From positions 1-64,000 of the forward strand of contig NZ_PGGW01000040.1 in NCBI RefSeq assembly GCF_002794255.1: a stretch of DNA of 64,000 bases, read 5' to 3'. A program made the position numbers and the translations under genes. Shown here in pieces: positions 1-7,840 of the stretch. Below the pieces are notes generated by a model. That model had not been told where the DNA came from. It made no database searches and worked only from the letters and a program-made list of their open reading frames with translations. Each line of letters starts with the position of its first letter. The stretch's first letter is position 1. The DNA is from Streptomyces carminius (GTDB lineage: Bacteria; Actinomycetota; Actinomycetes; Streptomycetales; Streptomycetaceae).

Positions 1-178
1 TGGGGTCGGGGCCGGTCCGGGGCGACCATTCCGGACGGTACGATTTACGGCCGCTGACGTGCCACGTTTCCTCGCCCGCTCATTGGCCGCAAATCGCGCC
101 CCTGGCCTTCGGCATGGGGGACCCCAGAGTGTCCGGAACGGCCGCCCCTCCCCGTCCCCTCCCGCCGTCCCCGGCTGC
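1..178 (-). repeat. Dispersed palindromic repeat, copy A (cut by the window edge)
   Basis: Read on the minus strand, this stretch matches copy B (2292-2503) almost base for base and copy C (6855-7041) more loosely. The element contains a GC-rich purine tract, a 28-bp sub-repeat (here 99-126), and an imperfect inverted repeat built from CGATTTGCGGCC and GGCCGTAAATCG. It contains no ORF. Copies A and B face each other across the regulatory module at 203-2266. The left end is outside the window. Confidence 0.85.
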
Positions 179-202
179 CTGAAGTGCGCCGCTGCCCGAA
201 CC

Positions 203-502
203 TCACATGCCTCCCGTGACCTGCGGCACCGGCCGCAGCGACAACTCCCACAGACACCCGGCGCTCGTGTGGCTGTAGACCACCGCCCGGCCCGCACACA
301 GCAGCCGCCGCGTGGAGCCGGTGCCCGCCTCGTGCGCCCAGGTGAGGAACCGCGCGGCGGCCTCCGGCCCCAGACTCGCCGCGATCCGCACCGCCCGCTC
401 CCCCACCCGCGGCGAGAAGCAGCCCCCCAGATGGCACACGCCCGGCCCAGGCACCCCGCAGTAGGCGACGACCTCCGCCCGATACGCCACCGGTCCACTC
501 AC
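203..502 (-). CDS. Small hypothetical protein of the ATP-binding/XRE/DUF397 module
   Basis: A 99-residue protein with no domain I recognise. I chose the GTG at 502 because it overlaps the TGA of the upstream ATP-binding gene by four bases, a typical sign of translational coupling; an ATG at 547 would lie far inside that gene. The N-terminal half has a Cys cluster (three Cys within about 20 residues, CGVPGPGVCHLGGC) and the middle reads FLTWAHEAGTGS. Its only clue to function is co-transcription with the anti-sigma-like ATPase and proximity to the XRE and DUF397 genes. It could modulate that regulator, but this is inference. Confidence 0.6.
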   Translation of the reverse strand: MSGPVAYRAEVVAYCGVPGPGVCHLGGCFSPRVGERAVRIAASLGPEAAARFLTWAHEAGTGSTRRLLCAGRAVVYSHTSAGCLWELSLRPVPQVTGGM

Positions 503-1014
503 CCCTCCCCCACCGGGCCGGACAGCAGCACGGTGAACCACACCCACTTACCACCCGGCACACACGTGCAGCCCAGCCCGCCGGCCACCTCCCGCAGCAA
601 CCACAACCCCCACCCCCGCTCCGCATCCCACTCCGGCACCCTCACCTCCGGCACCCGCGCACAGCGGTCGAAGACCCGCACCAACGCCGTGCCCCGCCCC
701 TGGCGCACCTCCAGCCGACACCGCCGGTCCGCCACATGCCGGCACACGTTCGCCAGCAACTCCGAAACCCCCAGCCGCGCCACCTCCACCGCCGACCGGC
801 CCCCACCCATGGCCCGCACCACCACCGCGACCTCCCGCCACCACACCTCGATCTCCCAAGCCTCAGCAGTCAGCTCCCATGCGAAGCAGTACCGACCTCC
901 GAGCCCTTGGCCCACAACTGCCATGACACCTCCAGCACCGCCGTTCGGAGCGCCTTCTCCATCAGACACAGCAAGCACACTCCCCGCTTTCGCTTCGACA
1001 CGGAGAGTGCTCAC
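499..1014 (-). CDS. ATP-binding protein, anti-sigma-factor-like HATPase
   Basis: 171 residues with a GHKL (HATPase_c) fold like that of short SpoIIAB/RsbW-type regulators. The N box is visible as ELLANVCRH (about residues 83-91) and a Gly-rich ATP-lid segment as ERGWGLWLL (about 136-144). Streptomyces genomes carry many such proteins next to WhiJ-type XRE regulators and DUF397 proteins, where they are thought to affect development and antibiotic production. The GTG start at 1014 sits in a 157-bp divergent gap with the XRE gene. The gene is coupled to the downstream small ORF by a 4-bp overlap. Whether it has kinase activity cannot be told from sequence. Confidence 0.8.
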   Translation of the reverse strand: MSTLRVEAKAGSVLAVSDGEGAPNGGAGGVMAVVGQGLGGRYCFAWELTAEAWEIEVWWREVAVVVRAMGGGRSAVEVARLGVSELLANVCRHVADRRCRLEVRQGRGTALVRVFDRCARVPEVRVPEWDAERGWGLWLLREVAGGLGCTCVPGGKWVWFTVLLSGPVGEG

Positions 1015-1058
1015 TTCATACGGTGCAGGATCTCCAAACCGTCGTCAAGGCAAGTGAC

Positions 1059-1070
1059 TGTCAATTGACA
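1059..1070. promoter_or_regulatory. Palindrome in the divergent XRE/ATPase promoter region
   Basis: TGTCAATTGACA is a perfect 12-bp palindrome in the gap between the divergent ATP-binding (start 1014) and XRE (start 1172) genes. Each strand presents TTGACA, the -35 consensus, so the site could position RNA polymerase in either direction or be an operator for the XRE protein. No convincing -10 is seen on either side. Confidence 0.45.
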
Positions 1071-1171
1071 AAACACATGTTCGGGGTTGATTCTGACATC
1101 CACTCACACCGCTTCCACCAGCCAACTTCTGCGGTAGTCTCGCTCCTCGTCGAATCAGCCGAGGAGGAGCG

Positions 1172-2038
1172 TTGGCCAACAGTACGAGCACACTGCTCAT
1201 GTCGCGCATCGCCCTCGGACGGGCGCTGCGACGTCTACGCGAGGAGCACGGCATGACCATCGCGGAGGTGGCCGGCAGGCTGCGCTGCGACGTCTCCCTG
1301 ATCAGTCGGATCGAAAACGGCAAGCGCCCGTGCTCACAACGGCACTTCGCCAAGCTCATGAACCTCTACGCGGTGCCGGAGGACGAACGCGAGGAACTCG
1401 CTCAACTCCACACCGCCACCCGTGAGCGCCGACCACCCTGGTGGGCGCAGTACAGCGACATCATCAGCGCCAGCTATGAGCGGTTTCTCACCTTCGAGGA
1501 CGCTGCCGAGAAAGTGCGGGAGTACCAGTTCGGGATCGTGCCCGGCCTGTTGCAGACCGAGGAGTACGCGCGGGCTGTGACCGGCGTCGGGTTCGACTCA
1601 CTCGGACCCGACCAGGTCGGAGGCCTGGTCGAGGTCCGCATGCTGCGGCAGCGCAACCGCCTTCACGAGACCACCCGGCCGCTCACCTGCCACTACGTGA
1701 TCACCCAGGCAGCACTGGAGTTCCAGGTCGGAGGCCCAAGAGTACACCGGGAGCAGTTGGGGCGCCTGCTGGAACTGTCCGAACACGACCGGATAACTCT
1801 CCAGGTCATCCCTTACGAGAAAGGCGAGGAAGGCTGCCAGATCGGGGGATTCAGGGTCTTCGAGTTCCCAGGTGATATGCCCGCCGTGGCTTTCAGCGAG
1901 TCGGTCGCGGGCAGTTCCACCCTGGACGACCCTCGTGATCTGCGACGGCTCCACCGACTCTTCCGCAACCTCGCCGCAGCGGCTCTCCCCGTCGACCGCA
2001 CCCGCAGCCTCATTACACGCATCAAAGAAAGGGATTGA
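1172..2038 (+). CDS. XRE-family regulator with DUF5753 domain (WhiJ-type)
   Basis: 288 residues. The N-terminal helix-turn-helix spans about residues 14-68 (ALRRLREEHGMTIAEVAGRL, then CDVSLISRIENGKR). The C-terminal two thirds is the DUF5753 domain, with the usual YQFGIVPGLLQTEEYARAV and ITLQVIP segments. This is the WhiJ-like architecture, a repressor family in Streptomyces that partners with a small DUF397 protein encoded next door. The TTG at 1172 follows a strong GAGGAGGAG ribosome-binding site; an ATG at 1199 is a less likely alternative. The DUF397 gene begins three bases after the stop, so the two are co-transcribed. Confidence 0.9.
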   Translation: MANSTSTLLMSRIALGRALRRLREEHGMTIAEVAGRLRCDVSLISRIENGKRPCSQRHFAKLMNLYAVPEDEREELAQLHTATRERRPPWWAQYSDIISASYERFLTFEDAAEKVREYQFGIVPGLLQTEEYARAVTGVGFDSLGPDQVGGLVEVRMLRQRNRLHETTRPLTCHYVITQAALEFQVGGPRVHREQLGRLLELSEHDRITLQVIPYEKGEEGCQIGGFRVFEFPGDMPAVAFSESVAGSSTLDDPRDLRRLHRLFRNLAAAALPVDRTRSLITRIKERD

Positions 2039-2041
2039 GCC

Positions 2042-2266
2042 ATGGAGAAGCAGGATCTGTACGCGACCGACCCTGCCACGCTGCCCTGGCAGAAGAGCAG
2101 CCTCACCGCCAACTCCGGTGAGTGCTTCGAACTCGCCCCGCTGCCCGGTGGCGGCGTGGCGGTCCGGGACTCCAAGAACCCTGACCGTCCGCACCTGTGC
2201 TTCACCGCCGCCGAATGGGCCGCCTTCAAGGGCGGCATAGCCCTGGGCGACTTCGACCACCTCTGA
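2042..2266 (+). CDS. DUF397 domain protein
   Basis: A 74-residue protein with the DUF397 hallmarks: a W-x-K-S-S motif (LPWQKSSLTANSGECFELAPL) and the C-terminal FTAAEWAAFKGG. DUF397 proteins are obligate neighbours of WhiJ-type XRE regulators and are thought to bind and antagonise them. The ATG lies three bases after the XRE stop, downstream of an AAAGGGA ribosome-binding sequence within that gene's end. No catalytic residues are expected. Confidence 0.9.
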   Translation: MEKQDLYATDPATLPWQKSSLTANSGECFELAPLPGGGVAVRDSKNPDRPHLCFTAAEWAAFKGGIALGDFDHL

Positions 2267-2291
2267 CGCCGCCGACAGGCCCACTGCCCGA

Positions 2292-2503
2292 CAGCCGGGG
2301 GACGGCGGGAGGGGACGGGGAGGGGCGGCCGTTCCGGACACCTGGGGTCCCCCATGCCGGAGGCAAGGGGCGCGATTTGCGGCCAATGAGCGGCCCAGAA
2401 AACGTGTCACGGCAACGGCCGTAAATCGTACCGTCCGGAATGGTCGCCCCGGACCGGCCCCGACCCCAGCACCCACCCCACCCGCACCCCGGGCACAGCC
2501 CGG
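2292..2503 (+). repeat. Dispersed palindromic repeat, copy B
   Basis: A full-length copy of the element, in inverted orientation to copy A and the same orientation as copy C. In order: a GGCGGGAGGGGACGGGGA-type tract, TTCCGGACA, the 28-bp sub-repeat at 2343-2370, CGATTTGCGGCC at 2373-2384, GGCCGTAAATCG at 2417-2428, CCGTCCGGA, then a CCGGCCCCGACCCC tail. It sits between the convergent 3' ends of the DUF397 and WYL genes, where it could also act as a bidirectional transcript end. Confidence 0.85.
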
Positions 2504-2518
2504 AACGCTCCGGGGCCC

Positions 2519-3493
2519 TCAGGAGGCGTCCCCGTAACAGGCGGCGAGCGCGGCGGCGCGGTTGCGCAGGGAGGTGCGCAGCGACTGCGGGGTCAGGGCT
2601 TCCGCGTCCGCGGCGAGCTGCCACAGCGCCCACTCGGCGTGCCGCGAGTCCTGGAAGGTCACCTCCATCCGCAACCGGCCGTCTGCCTCGGGTTCCTCGG
2701 TGTGGACGGCCAGCGCGGTCTTCAGCAGCTCCTCCCGCCGTGCCGGGTTCACCCGTACCAGCGCGGTGACGTGGTCGCTGCCGGAGAGGAACCGTGCGGA
2801 ACGCTGCCGCCAGAGCCGGTCCAGATCGACCCTGCCCGGCCGCTGCGCCGGTTCGGGAAGCTCCTCGGCGGCCAGGATCCGGGACAGCCGGTAGGTGCGG
2901 TCCGCGCCGGACCGCGTGGCCAGCAGGTAGCCCTGGCCCCGTACGGCGACCAGGCCGACCGGCTCCACCGTGCGCCACCTCGCAGCCTGGTCCACGGCCG
3001 CGTAGTGGATGCGCAACCTGCGGCCGGCGAACACCGCGCGCCGGACCTCGGCCACCACGGTGTCGGGGACCTCGTCAGCGACCAGCCGGCGCGAGAGGAG
3101 ATCGGTCTCCGGGTCGACGAGCACTCGCCGGGCCGCGTCGGCCGCCGTGTCCCGCTGGTTCCCGGGCAGCGCGTCGACCACCTTGAGCATGGCCGAGGCG
3201 AGCGCCGGGCCGAGGCCGAACACCTGCGCGCCGCGCCGTGCTCCGGCGACCAGCAGGGCGAGTGCCTCGTCGTGGTTCAGTCCGGTGAGCTCGGTCCGGA
3301 AGCCGGGCAGCAGCTCGAACCCGCCGTTCCTGCCGCGTTCGGCGTAGACCGGGACGCCCGCCACGGACAGCGCCTCGATGTCGCGCAGCACGGTGCGGGT
3401 GGACACCTCCAGCTCGCGGGCCAGCGCGGTTGCGGACAGCCGTCCGTGCTGCCTCAGCAGCAGCACCAGCGATACCAACCGGTCGGCGCGCAC
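2519..3493 (-). CDS. WYL-domain transcriptional regulator (YafY-like)
   Basis: 324 residues. A DeoR-like winged HTH occupies the N-terminus (RADRLVSLVLLLRQ, then ALARELEVSTRTVLRDIEAL, about residues 2-41), followed by the linker AERGRNGGFELLPG, a WYL domain in the middle and a WCX-type C-terminus. WYL proteins usually sense ligands or nucleic acid and control a neighbouring operon. The GTG at 3493 has no ribosome-binding site; a -10-like TACGTT (plus-strand AACGTA at 3500-3505) ends exactly six bases before it, so the mRNA is probably leaderless. It is divergent from the Rid gene 112 bp away, its likely target along with itself. Confidence 0.85.
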   Translation of the reverse strand: MRADRLVSLVLLLRQHGRLSATALARELEVSTRTVLRDIEALSVAGVPVYAERGRNGGFELLPGFRTELTGLNHDEALALLVAGARRGAQVFGLGPALASAMLKVVDALPGNQRDTAADAARRVLVDPETDLLSRRLVADEVPDTVVAEVRRAVFAGRRLRIHYAAVDQAARWRTVEPVGLVAVRGQGYLLATRSGADRTYRLSRILAAEELPEPAQRPGRVDLDRLWRQRSARFLSGSDHVTALVRVNPARREELLKTALAVHTEEPEADGRLRMEVTFQDSRHAEWALWQLAADAEALTPQSLRTSLRNRAAALAACYGDAS

Positions 3494-3605
3494 ACGAGAA
3501 ACGTACCGGAATACATGACCAAGGGTGTCGCACTTCGGCTGCGAGGCTCGTCAGCACGGCGCCGAAACCGGCGGACGTACTCCCGACGAATCGTATGGAG
3601 CTGAC

Positions 3606-4007
3606 GTGGCAGTGGAACGAACGGCGGTCAACCCGGTGACGTGGTCGGCGGAACTGGGCTTCAACCAGGGCGAGGTCGTCTCCGGGCACACCCGGACCCT
3701 GTATCTCTCGGGGCAGACCGCGACGGGCGACGACGGCAGGCCCCGGCACGACGGTGACATGGCGGCGCAGCTGGCGCTGAGCGCCGACAACCTGGAGGCC
3801 GTGCTCGGCAAGGCCGGCATGTCCCTCGCGAATCTCGTCCGGCTCAACGTCCACACGACCGATGTCGATCTGCTTCTCCAGCACTACGGCGTGCTGGCGG
3901 CGCGGTTGGGCGCCGCCGGGGTGGCGCCGGCCAGCATGCTGCTCGGGGTGACACGGCTGGCGATCCCCACCCTGATGGTCGAACTCGAGGGAACCGCCGT
4001 CGCGTGA
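3606..4007 (+). CDS. Rid-family (YjgF/YER057c/UK114) protein
   Basis: About 133 residues of the Rid fold: GHTRTLYLSGQTATGDDG, GDMAAQLALSADNLEAVLGKAG and LVRLNVHTTDV are typical. RidA proteins hydrolyse reactive enamines and imines produced by PLP enzymes. The catalytic arginine in RidA lies in a PAR-S motif near the C-terminus; here the aligned stretch reads PASMLLGVTR, with Ser in that place, so this may be a Rid subgroup without imine deaminase activity. I chose the GTG at 3606 (GGAG a few bases upstream) because the N-terminal extension of the longer ORF does not look conserved. Confidence 0.8.
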   Translation: MAVERTAVNPVTWSAELGFNQGEVVSGHTRTLYLSGQTATGDDGRPRHDGDMAAQLALSADNLEAVLGKAGMSLANLVRLNVHTTDVDLLLQHYGVLAARLGAAGVAPASMLLGVTRLAIPTLMVELEGTAVA

Positions 4008-4319
4008 CACCGCCCGTGAGATCGTCGTGCTCATGGCCGAGTCCTGGGTGACCGACGACGGCACGGTCCCCGTGTCGTCCGGGGCGGCTTGAGACGCGGC
4101 TGACCAGTTCCTCCGGACGGTCGTTGGCCTTCGTGACGAACACCGAGCGCGCGATGGTGACGCTGCTCGGCGGAGAGGACGACCCCGGCGAGCACGCGGT
4201 GGGTCCGGGAGCCGCCGGATCGAGCGAACGGTCCGTCCTCTCCGGCGGGCAGCACGACGGATACCCGGACGAGGACACCGTGCCCGTCGGCCGGGCAGGG
4301 CAAAGCCGCTGTCCTCGGC
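4008..4319. other. Gap without a recognisable gene
   Basis: About 310 bp between the convergent Rid and DUF3592 genes. Short ORFs exist on both strands, but none shows family resemblance or a convincing ribosome-binding site. It may hold a decayed gene. Confidence 0.4.
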
Positions 4320-4787
4320 TCATCTCCTCGCGGAGAGGAGGAGCGGAATGCTCAGTCCGAGGAAGAGCACGCACGCGAGCGCAACGATGCCGACCCCTAC
4401 GATCTGCCCCACGACGCCGGGTGGTTCCGACTCGGCGTACTCCCTCGTGTACGGCCGGTCGGGTCTGTCGGCACGGTAGACCACCTCCACCACGTCCCCG
4501 GCGCGCAGTCCCGTCCGCTCGGCGCCACCGCTCAGCCTGGCGGTGTGCGGCTTGCCCCCGGCGGTGTACTCCACCAGCACCACCGTGACCGGACCGTTCG
4601 GTCCGCCCCCGTGCTGCGTCCGGCGCTCGGACACCACGGCATCGGTCCGGCGATCGAAATCGACGCGTTGCTCCTTCCCCACGTCCGCGGCAGTCACCGC
4701 CGTGACCAGGGCGAGCACCCCGCCGGAAAACAGGCAGAGCAGCCCGAGCACGACGGCCGCCGGGCGGCTGAGCGCTGAAATGAGCAC
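4320..4787 (-). CDS. DUF3592-type membrane protein
   Basis: 155 residues with two membrane segments, one near the N-terminus (AAVVLGLLCLFSGGVLALVTAV, shortened in the middle by small residues) and one at the C-terminus (IVGVGIVALACVLFLGLSIP). Between them lies an extracytoplasmic beta-rich segment (VTVVLVEYTAGGK, AGDVVEVVYRADRPDRPY) typical of DUF3592. The GTG at 4787 is preceded by GGGGAGGGA. Function is unknown. It is transcribed in the same direction as the ABC exporter upstream, but a gap of 134 bp with a collapsed repeat copy separates them. Confidence 0.65.
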   Translation of the reverse strand: MLISALSRPAAVVLGLLCLFSGGVLALVTAVTAADVGKEQRVDFDRRTDAVVSERRTQHGGGPNGPVTVVLVEYTAGGKPHTARLSGGAERTGLRAGDVVEVVYRADRPDRPYTREYAESEPPGVVGQIVGVGIVALACVLFLGLSIPLLLSARR

Positions 4788-4860
4788 ATGTCCCTCCCCC
4801 GCGGGTTCTCCCACCGGCGGTGGGCGGCCCAAACGTGCGGGGGAGTCCGGGTGCGGACCA

Positions 4861-4905
4861 GCGACCGGGAGGGGCGACCGTTCCGGACCGGCCCCGCCCC
4901 CACCC
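4861..4905 (+). repeat. Collapsed remnant of the dispersed repeat
   Basis: A short run that joins GGGAGGGGCGACCGTTCCGG directly to CCGGCCCCGCCCC. These match the left and right ends of copies B and C with the whole palindromic centre missing, as expected from an internal deletion of an element. Confidence 0.45.
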
Positions 4906-4921
4906 GGACACGCACGTACCC

Positions 4922-5773
4922 CTAACCGACCCGCTGCATCGCCTTCCGGTGCCGTTCGGCCATCGCGGCCCCGGACTCGCGGCGGGCCATCCTGCGCAGG
5001 ACGGGCGGTGCGAGGAGCAGTCCGGCGGCCGTCCAGGCACCCAGCACGGCCGCCGTCTCCAGGTACCGCCAGGACTCGCCGATCTCGGCGGCGACCGCGT
5101 CGGCCGGCAGCAGGGCGGCCCGCAGGCCGAGGCCGAGCCAGTAGACGGGGAAGACCTGCCCGACGGTCTGCAGCCACTCGGGCAGCTTCGACAGGGGGAA
5201 GTAGATCCCGGAGATCACGATGAGCCCCATCACCGGGAGCATCAGCAGACCGATGGCGCGCGGGCTGGTGACGAGTGAGCCGACGACGGCGCCCATCGGC
5301 AGGGTCGCCATGAGCCCCAGCGGCACCACCCACACCAGCGTCAGCAGTGCCCCGCCGCCCCGCCCGGCGACCCCGTCGACCAGGAACACACCGGCGGCGA
5401 AGGGAAGCGCCATGGAGACGAGGGCCGTGCCCGACACCATGACGATCTTGCCGACCAGATGGCCGACCATGCCGTGCGGCAGGGCCTTGGCCCGCAGCAG
5501 CGTGCCGTCCTCCCGCTCGGTCGCGAGCAGCTGCGCCGTGGTCATCATCCCGGTGAACGCCAGCGTCATCCCCAGCATGCTCGGCAGCATGAAGGCGCCG
5601 GCCGAGATGCCCGCGCCCTCCAGCGGGTCGTCCCTGACCAGGAACAGCGGCACCATGAGCAGGACCGTCCACAGGACGTAGCCGAACACGTCCTGGCCGG
5701 TGGTGAAGGTCTGCCGGAGTTCCGTCCAGCCGCGCCGGACCCCCACCCTCGCCGCGTACCACACCGGACTCAT
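4922..5773 (-). CDS. ABC-2 type transporter permease
   Basis: 283 residues with about six hydrophobic segments (for example YVLWTVLLMVPLFLV, LPSMLGMTLAFTGMM, GLLMLPVMGLIVISGIYFPL). The region ATEREDGTLLRAKALPHGM is typical of ABC-2 exporter permeases, between the second and third membrane spans. Its ATG overlaps the stop of the ATPase gene by four bases (ATGA), so the pair is translationally coupled and forms one two-component exporter. The substrate is unknown. Drug or lipid export is common for this class. Confidence 0.88.
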   Translation of the reverse strand: MSPVWYAARVGVRRGWTELRQTFTTGQDVFGYVLWTVLLMVPLFLVRDDPLEGAGISAGAFMLPSMLGMTLAFTGMMTTAQLLATEREDGTLLRAKALPHGMVGHLVGKIVMVSGTALVSMALPFAAGVFLVDGVAGRGGGALLTLVWVVPLGLMATLPMGAVVGSLVTSPRAIGLLMLPVMGLIVISGIYFPLSKLPEWLQTVGQVFPVYWLGLGLRAALLPADAVAAEIGESWRYLETAAVLGAWTAAGLLLAPPVLRRMARRESGAAMAERHRKAMQRVG

Positions 5774-6741
5774 CGCGCTCCTCCCCCGAAAGCGTGGGCC
5801 GCCCGCTCACCGGAGACGCTTCCCGCCTCCAGCTCCCGCACCATCGTCAGATAGGTGTCCTCCAGACTCGCCCGGCGCACCTCCAGCCCGTCGATCGCCT
5901 CGCCGTGCTCCTCGAACAGCCGGCGGACGAACCGGGTGGGCCCGGCCGTCGTCTCCTCGAAGGGCCGCCCGTCCCGCGTCCAGCGCACGGTGGCCTCGGC
6001 CGATGCCTGCCGGGACAGTTCCTCCGCCGTCCCGTCGGCCACGATCCGGCCGCCGGCCAGGATGAGGATCCGGTCGGCGAGCCGTTCCGCCTCGGCGAGG
6101 TCGTGCGTGGTCATCAGGACGGTGGTGCTCTCGTCCGCGAGCCCGCGCACCAGGCCGTGGAACTCGCTTCTGGCCTCCGGGTCCAGACCGGCCGTCGGCT
6201 CGTCCAGGAACAGCAGCTCGGGTCTGCCCACGATGCCGACGGCCACGTCGAAACGTCTGCGCTGCCCGCCCGACAGGGTCCCGACCCGCTTGTGCGCCTG
6301 CTCGGCCAGCCCCACGGCGGCGAGGAGTTCGTCGGTGTCCCACGGCCGCCGGACGAGGGGGGTGGAGTACGGCGCGTAGTAGGCGCCGAGGTGGGCCAGC
6401 AGTTCCCGCACCCGCCACTTGCCGTGGTCGCGCCAGGACTGCAGCACGATGCCCAGGCGCGCACGCCACCGCTCGTCCCCGCGGGCCGGATCGGTGCCGA
6501 GGACGGTCACGTCACCGGCCGAACGCATCCGGAAGCCCTCCAGGACCTCGATCGTGGTCGTCTTGCCCGCGCCGTTCGGGCCGAGCAGCACGAGGACCTC
6601 GCCCCGCCGGGCCGTGAAGTCCACCCCGCTCAGCACGTCCTGGCTGCGGTAGCGCATCCGCAGGTCCCGTACGTCGATGACCGTGTCGCTCTCCGGCGGC
6701 GGACCGCTCTCCGTCCCGGACGGGGCATGCGCGGTCGTCAT
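5770..6741 (-). CDS. ABC transporter ATP-binding protein
   Basis: 323 residues from the ATG at 6741. Walker A is GPNGAGKTTT, the Q-loop region LGIVLQSWRD, the ABC signature LSGGQRRR, Walker B LLFLDEPTAGLDPE and the switch His TTHDLAEAE. The C-terminal about 80 residues (VRWTRDGRPFEE and beyond) form the accessory tail common in DrrA-like ABC-2 exporter ATPases. Two in-frame Met codons lie further upstream, but the MTTAHAP start fits the family length and has GGGGGACACC before it. It drives the permease encoded immediately downstream. Confidence 0.92.
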   Translation of the reverse strand: MTTAHAPSGTESGPPPESDTVIDVRDLRMRYRSQDVLSGVDFTARRGEVLVLLGPNGAGKTTTIEVLEGFRMRSAGDVTVLGTDPARGDERWRARLGIVLQSWRDHGKWRVRELLAHLGAYYAPYSTPLVRRPWDTDELLAAVGLAEQAHKRVGTLSGGQRRRFDVAVGIVGRPELLFLDEPTAGLDPEARSEFHGLVRGLADESTTVLMTTHDLAEAERLADRILILAGGRIVADGTAEELSRQASAEATVRWTRDGRPFEETTAGPTRFVRRLFEEHGEAIDGLEVRRASLEDTYLTMVRELEAGSVSGERAAHAFGGGAR

Positions 6742-6854
6742 CGGTGTCCCCCTCGGTCTTGTGGCCGGTCCCGCGGTCGTCCGGGCCTTCCCCGGCGAAC
6801 ACACTACCGAAGGGGCCGGACGCCGTCCGGTGCTGTGGACAGGGACCCGGCCCG

Positions 6855-7041
6855 CAGCCGGGCGACGGGCGGGAGGGGACGGGGAGGGGCGGGTGCTCCG
6901 GACACTCAAGTGCGATTTGCGGCCAATGAGCGGGTGACAGAGCGTGACACGATCACGGCCGTAAATCGTACCGTCCGGAGTACCCGCCCCGGACCGGCCC
7001 CGACCCCAGCACGCACCCCACCCGCCCCGGGCACAGCCCGG
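6855..7041 (+). repeat. Dispersed palindromic repeat, copy C
   Basis: Same order of blocks as copy B: purine tract, CGATTTGCGGCCAATGAGCG, GGCCGTAAATCGTACCGTCC, then the CCGGCCCCGACCCC tail ending in CACAGCCCGG. It lacks the 28-bp TGGGGT...AGGGG sub-repeat present in A and B, so that piece is a separable insertion. It lies between the 3' end of the DUF4031 gene and the promoter side of the ABC exporter, and fills most of the 315-bp gap. Confidence 0.85.
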
Positions 7042-7056
7042 GCCCCCGCCCGGAGC

Positions 7057-7356
7057 TCAGGACGGGACGGCGGCCGCGGCGGACGTGCTGCTGCGACGCG
7101 GCGGCTTGCGCCGCCGCAGCCCGGCCGCCGTCAGCCGCCGCAGCAGCTCCTTGCTGCCCACCTCGACCGCGCCGAGCGCGACCGCCCGCTCGTAGCGGGC
7201 GGCGGGCACGTCGTAGTGGTCGCGGTCGAAGGCGCGGCGCGGGCAGCCCAGCGCGGCGGCGAAGGCGTGCAGTTCCTCGTACGAGACGTCGCTGACCAGG
7301 TGCGACCAGACCGTGCCGTGGCCGGGCCAGACCGGCGGGTCGATGTAGACGGTCAC
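7057..7356 (-). CDS. DUF4031 domain protein
   Basis: 99 residues. The start VTVYIDPPVWPGHGTVWSH and the segment HAFAAALGCPRRAFDRDHYD are characteristic of DUF4031, a family of unknown function. The C-terminus is basic (RRRKPPRRSS). The GTG at 7356 overlaps the stop of the upstream gene (GTGA), so the two are coupled. DUF4031 genes often neighbour murQ in Streptomyces (from memory), consistent with the gene that follows on the other strand. Confidence 0.8.
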   Translation of the reverse strand: MTVYIDPPVWPGHGTVWSHLVSDVSYEELHAFAAALGCPRRAFDRDHYDVPAARYERAVALGAVEVGSKELLRRLTAAGLRRRKPPRRSSTSAAAAVPS

Positions 7357-7733
7357 CGGGCGAGCCTCCCCAGCTCCCCCACCGGCGCCACCGCCGTGGC
7401 CGTCCTGGCGCACACCCAGTGCGGGTCCGGGCCGAGCTCCGGCTCGACGTCCAGCGCGTGCCGGTCCCGGCCCTCGCACACCGGGCAGCCCGGCCAGCTC
7501 CCGTAGCGGTCCAGGAGGGCGTCCTGGACGTCCTGGGCGATCAGGCCGGCGACGAAGGCGGCACCCTGCGGCCACTGCTCGACCCACCACCGGCGGTGGA
7601 CGACCGCGTCCTCCACCAGGGAGACGATCTCGGCCTCGGCGATGTCGCAGGCGGTGAGGTCGGCGAGGACGAGCGCCCGGCCCCGGTGCAGGGCCTGCTC
7701 GAGCTCGGGAGGGGAGGACTGCTGTTCTGTCAT
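7353..7733 (-). CDS. Hypothetical protein with CxxC motif
   Basis: 126 residues from the ATG at 7733 (MTEQQSSPP). It has an acidic, mainly helical N-terminal half (RALVLADLTACDIAEAEIVSLVEDAVVHRRWW), then WPGCPVCEGRDRHALDV, a CxxC pair, with a later Cys in WVCARTATAV. The Cys arrangement could bind a metal. I do not recognise the family. It is coupled to the DUF4031 gene and divergent from murQ by about 107 bp. Confidence 0.65.
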   Translation of the reverse strand: MTEQQSSPPELEQALHRGRALVLADLTACDIAEAEIVSLVEDAVVHRRWWVEQWPQGAAFVAGLIAQDVQDALLDRYGSWPGCPVCEGRDRHALDVEPELGPDPHWVCARTATAVAPVGELGRLAR

Positions 7734-7804
7734 AGCCCGTCCATTGGAACAGATACCGCCACGGGCGGCGTGCACCTCCGCACCGCGACGGCGGCGGCCG
7801 GTGC

Positions 7805-7833
7805 TTGACGCCCCCCGGCGGCGGACATAGCTT
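7805..7833 (+). promoter_or_regulatory. murQ promoter, leaderless arrangement
   Basis: TTGACG (7805-7810), a 17-bp spacer and TAGCTT (7828-7833) form a good vegetative promoter. The GTG start at 7841 is seven bases downstream of the -10, where transcription should begin, which explains the absence of a ribosome-binding site. Confidence 0.6.
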
Positions 7834-7840
7834 CCGGCGG

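Noticed and set aside
4031..4303. 90-residue minus-strand ORF after the Rid gene
   Set aside because: No family resemblance and no ribosome-binding site; the region is treated as a gap or debris.
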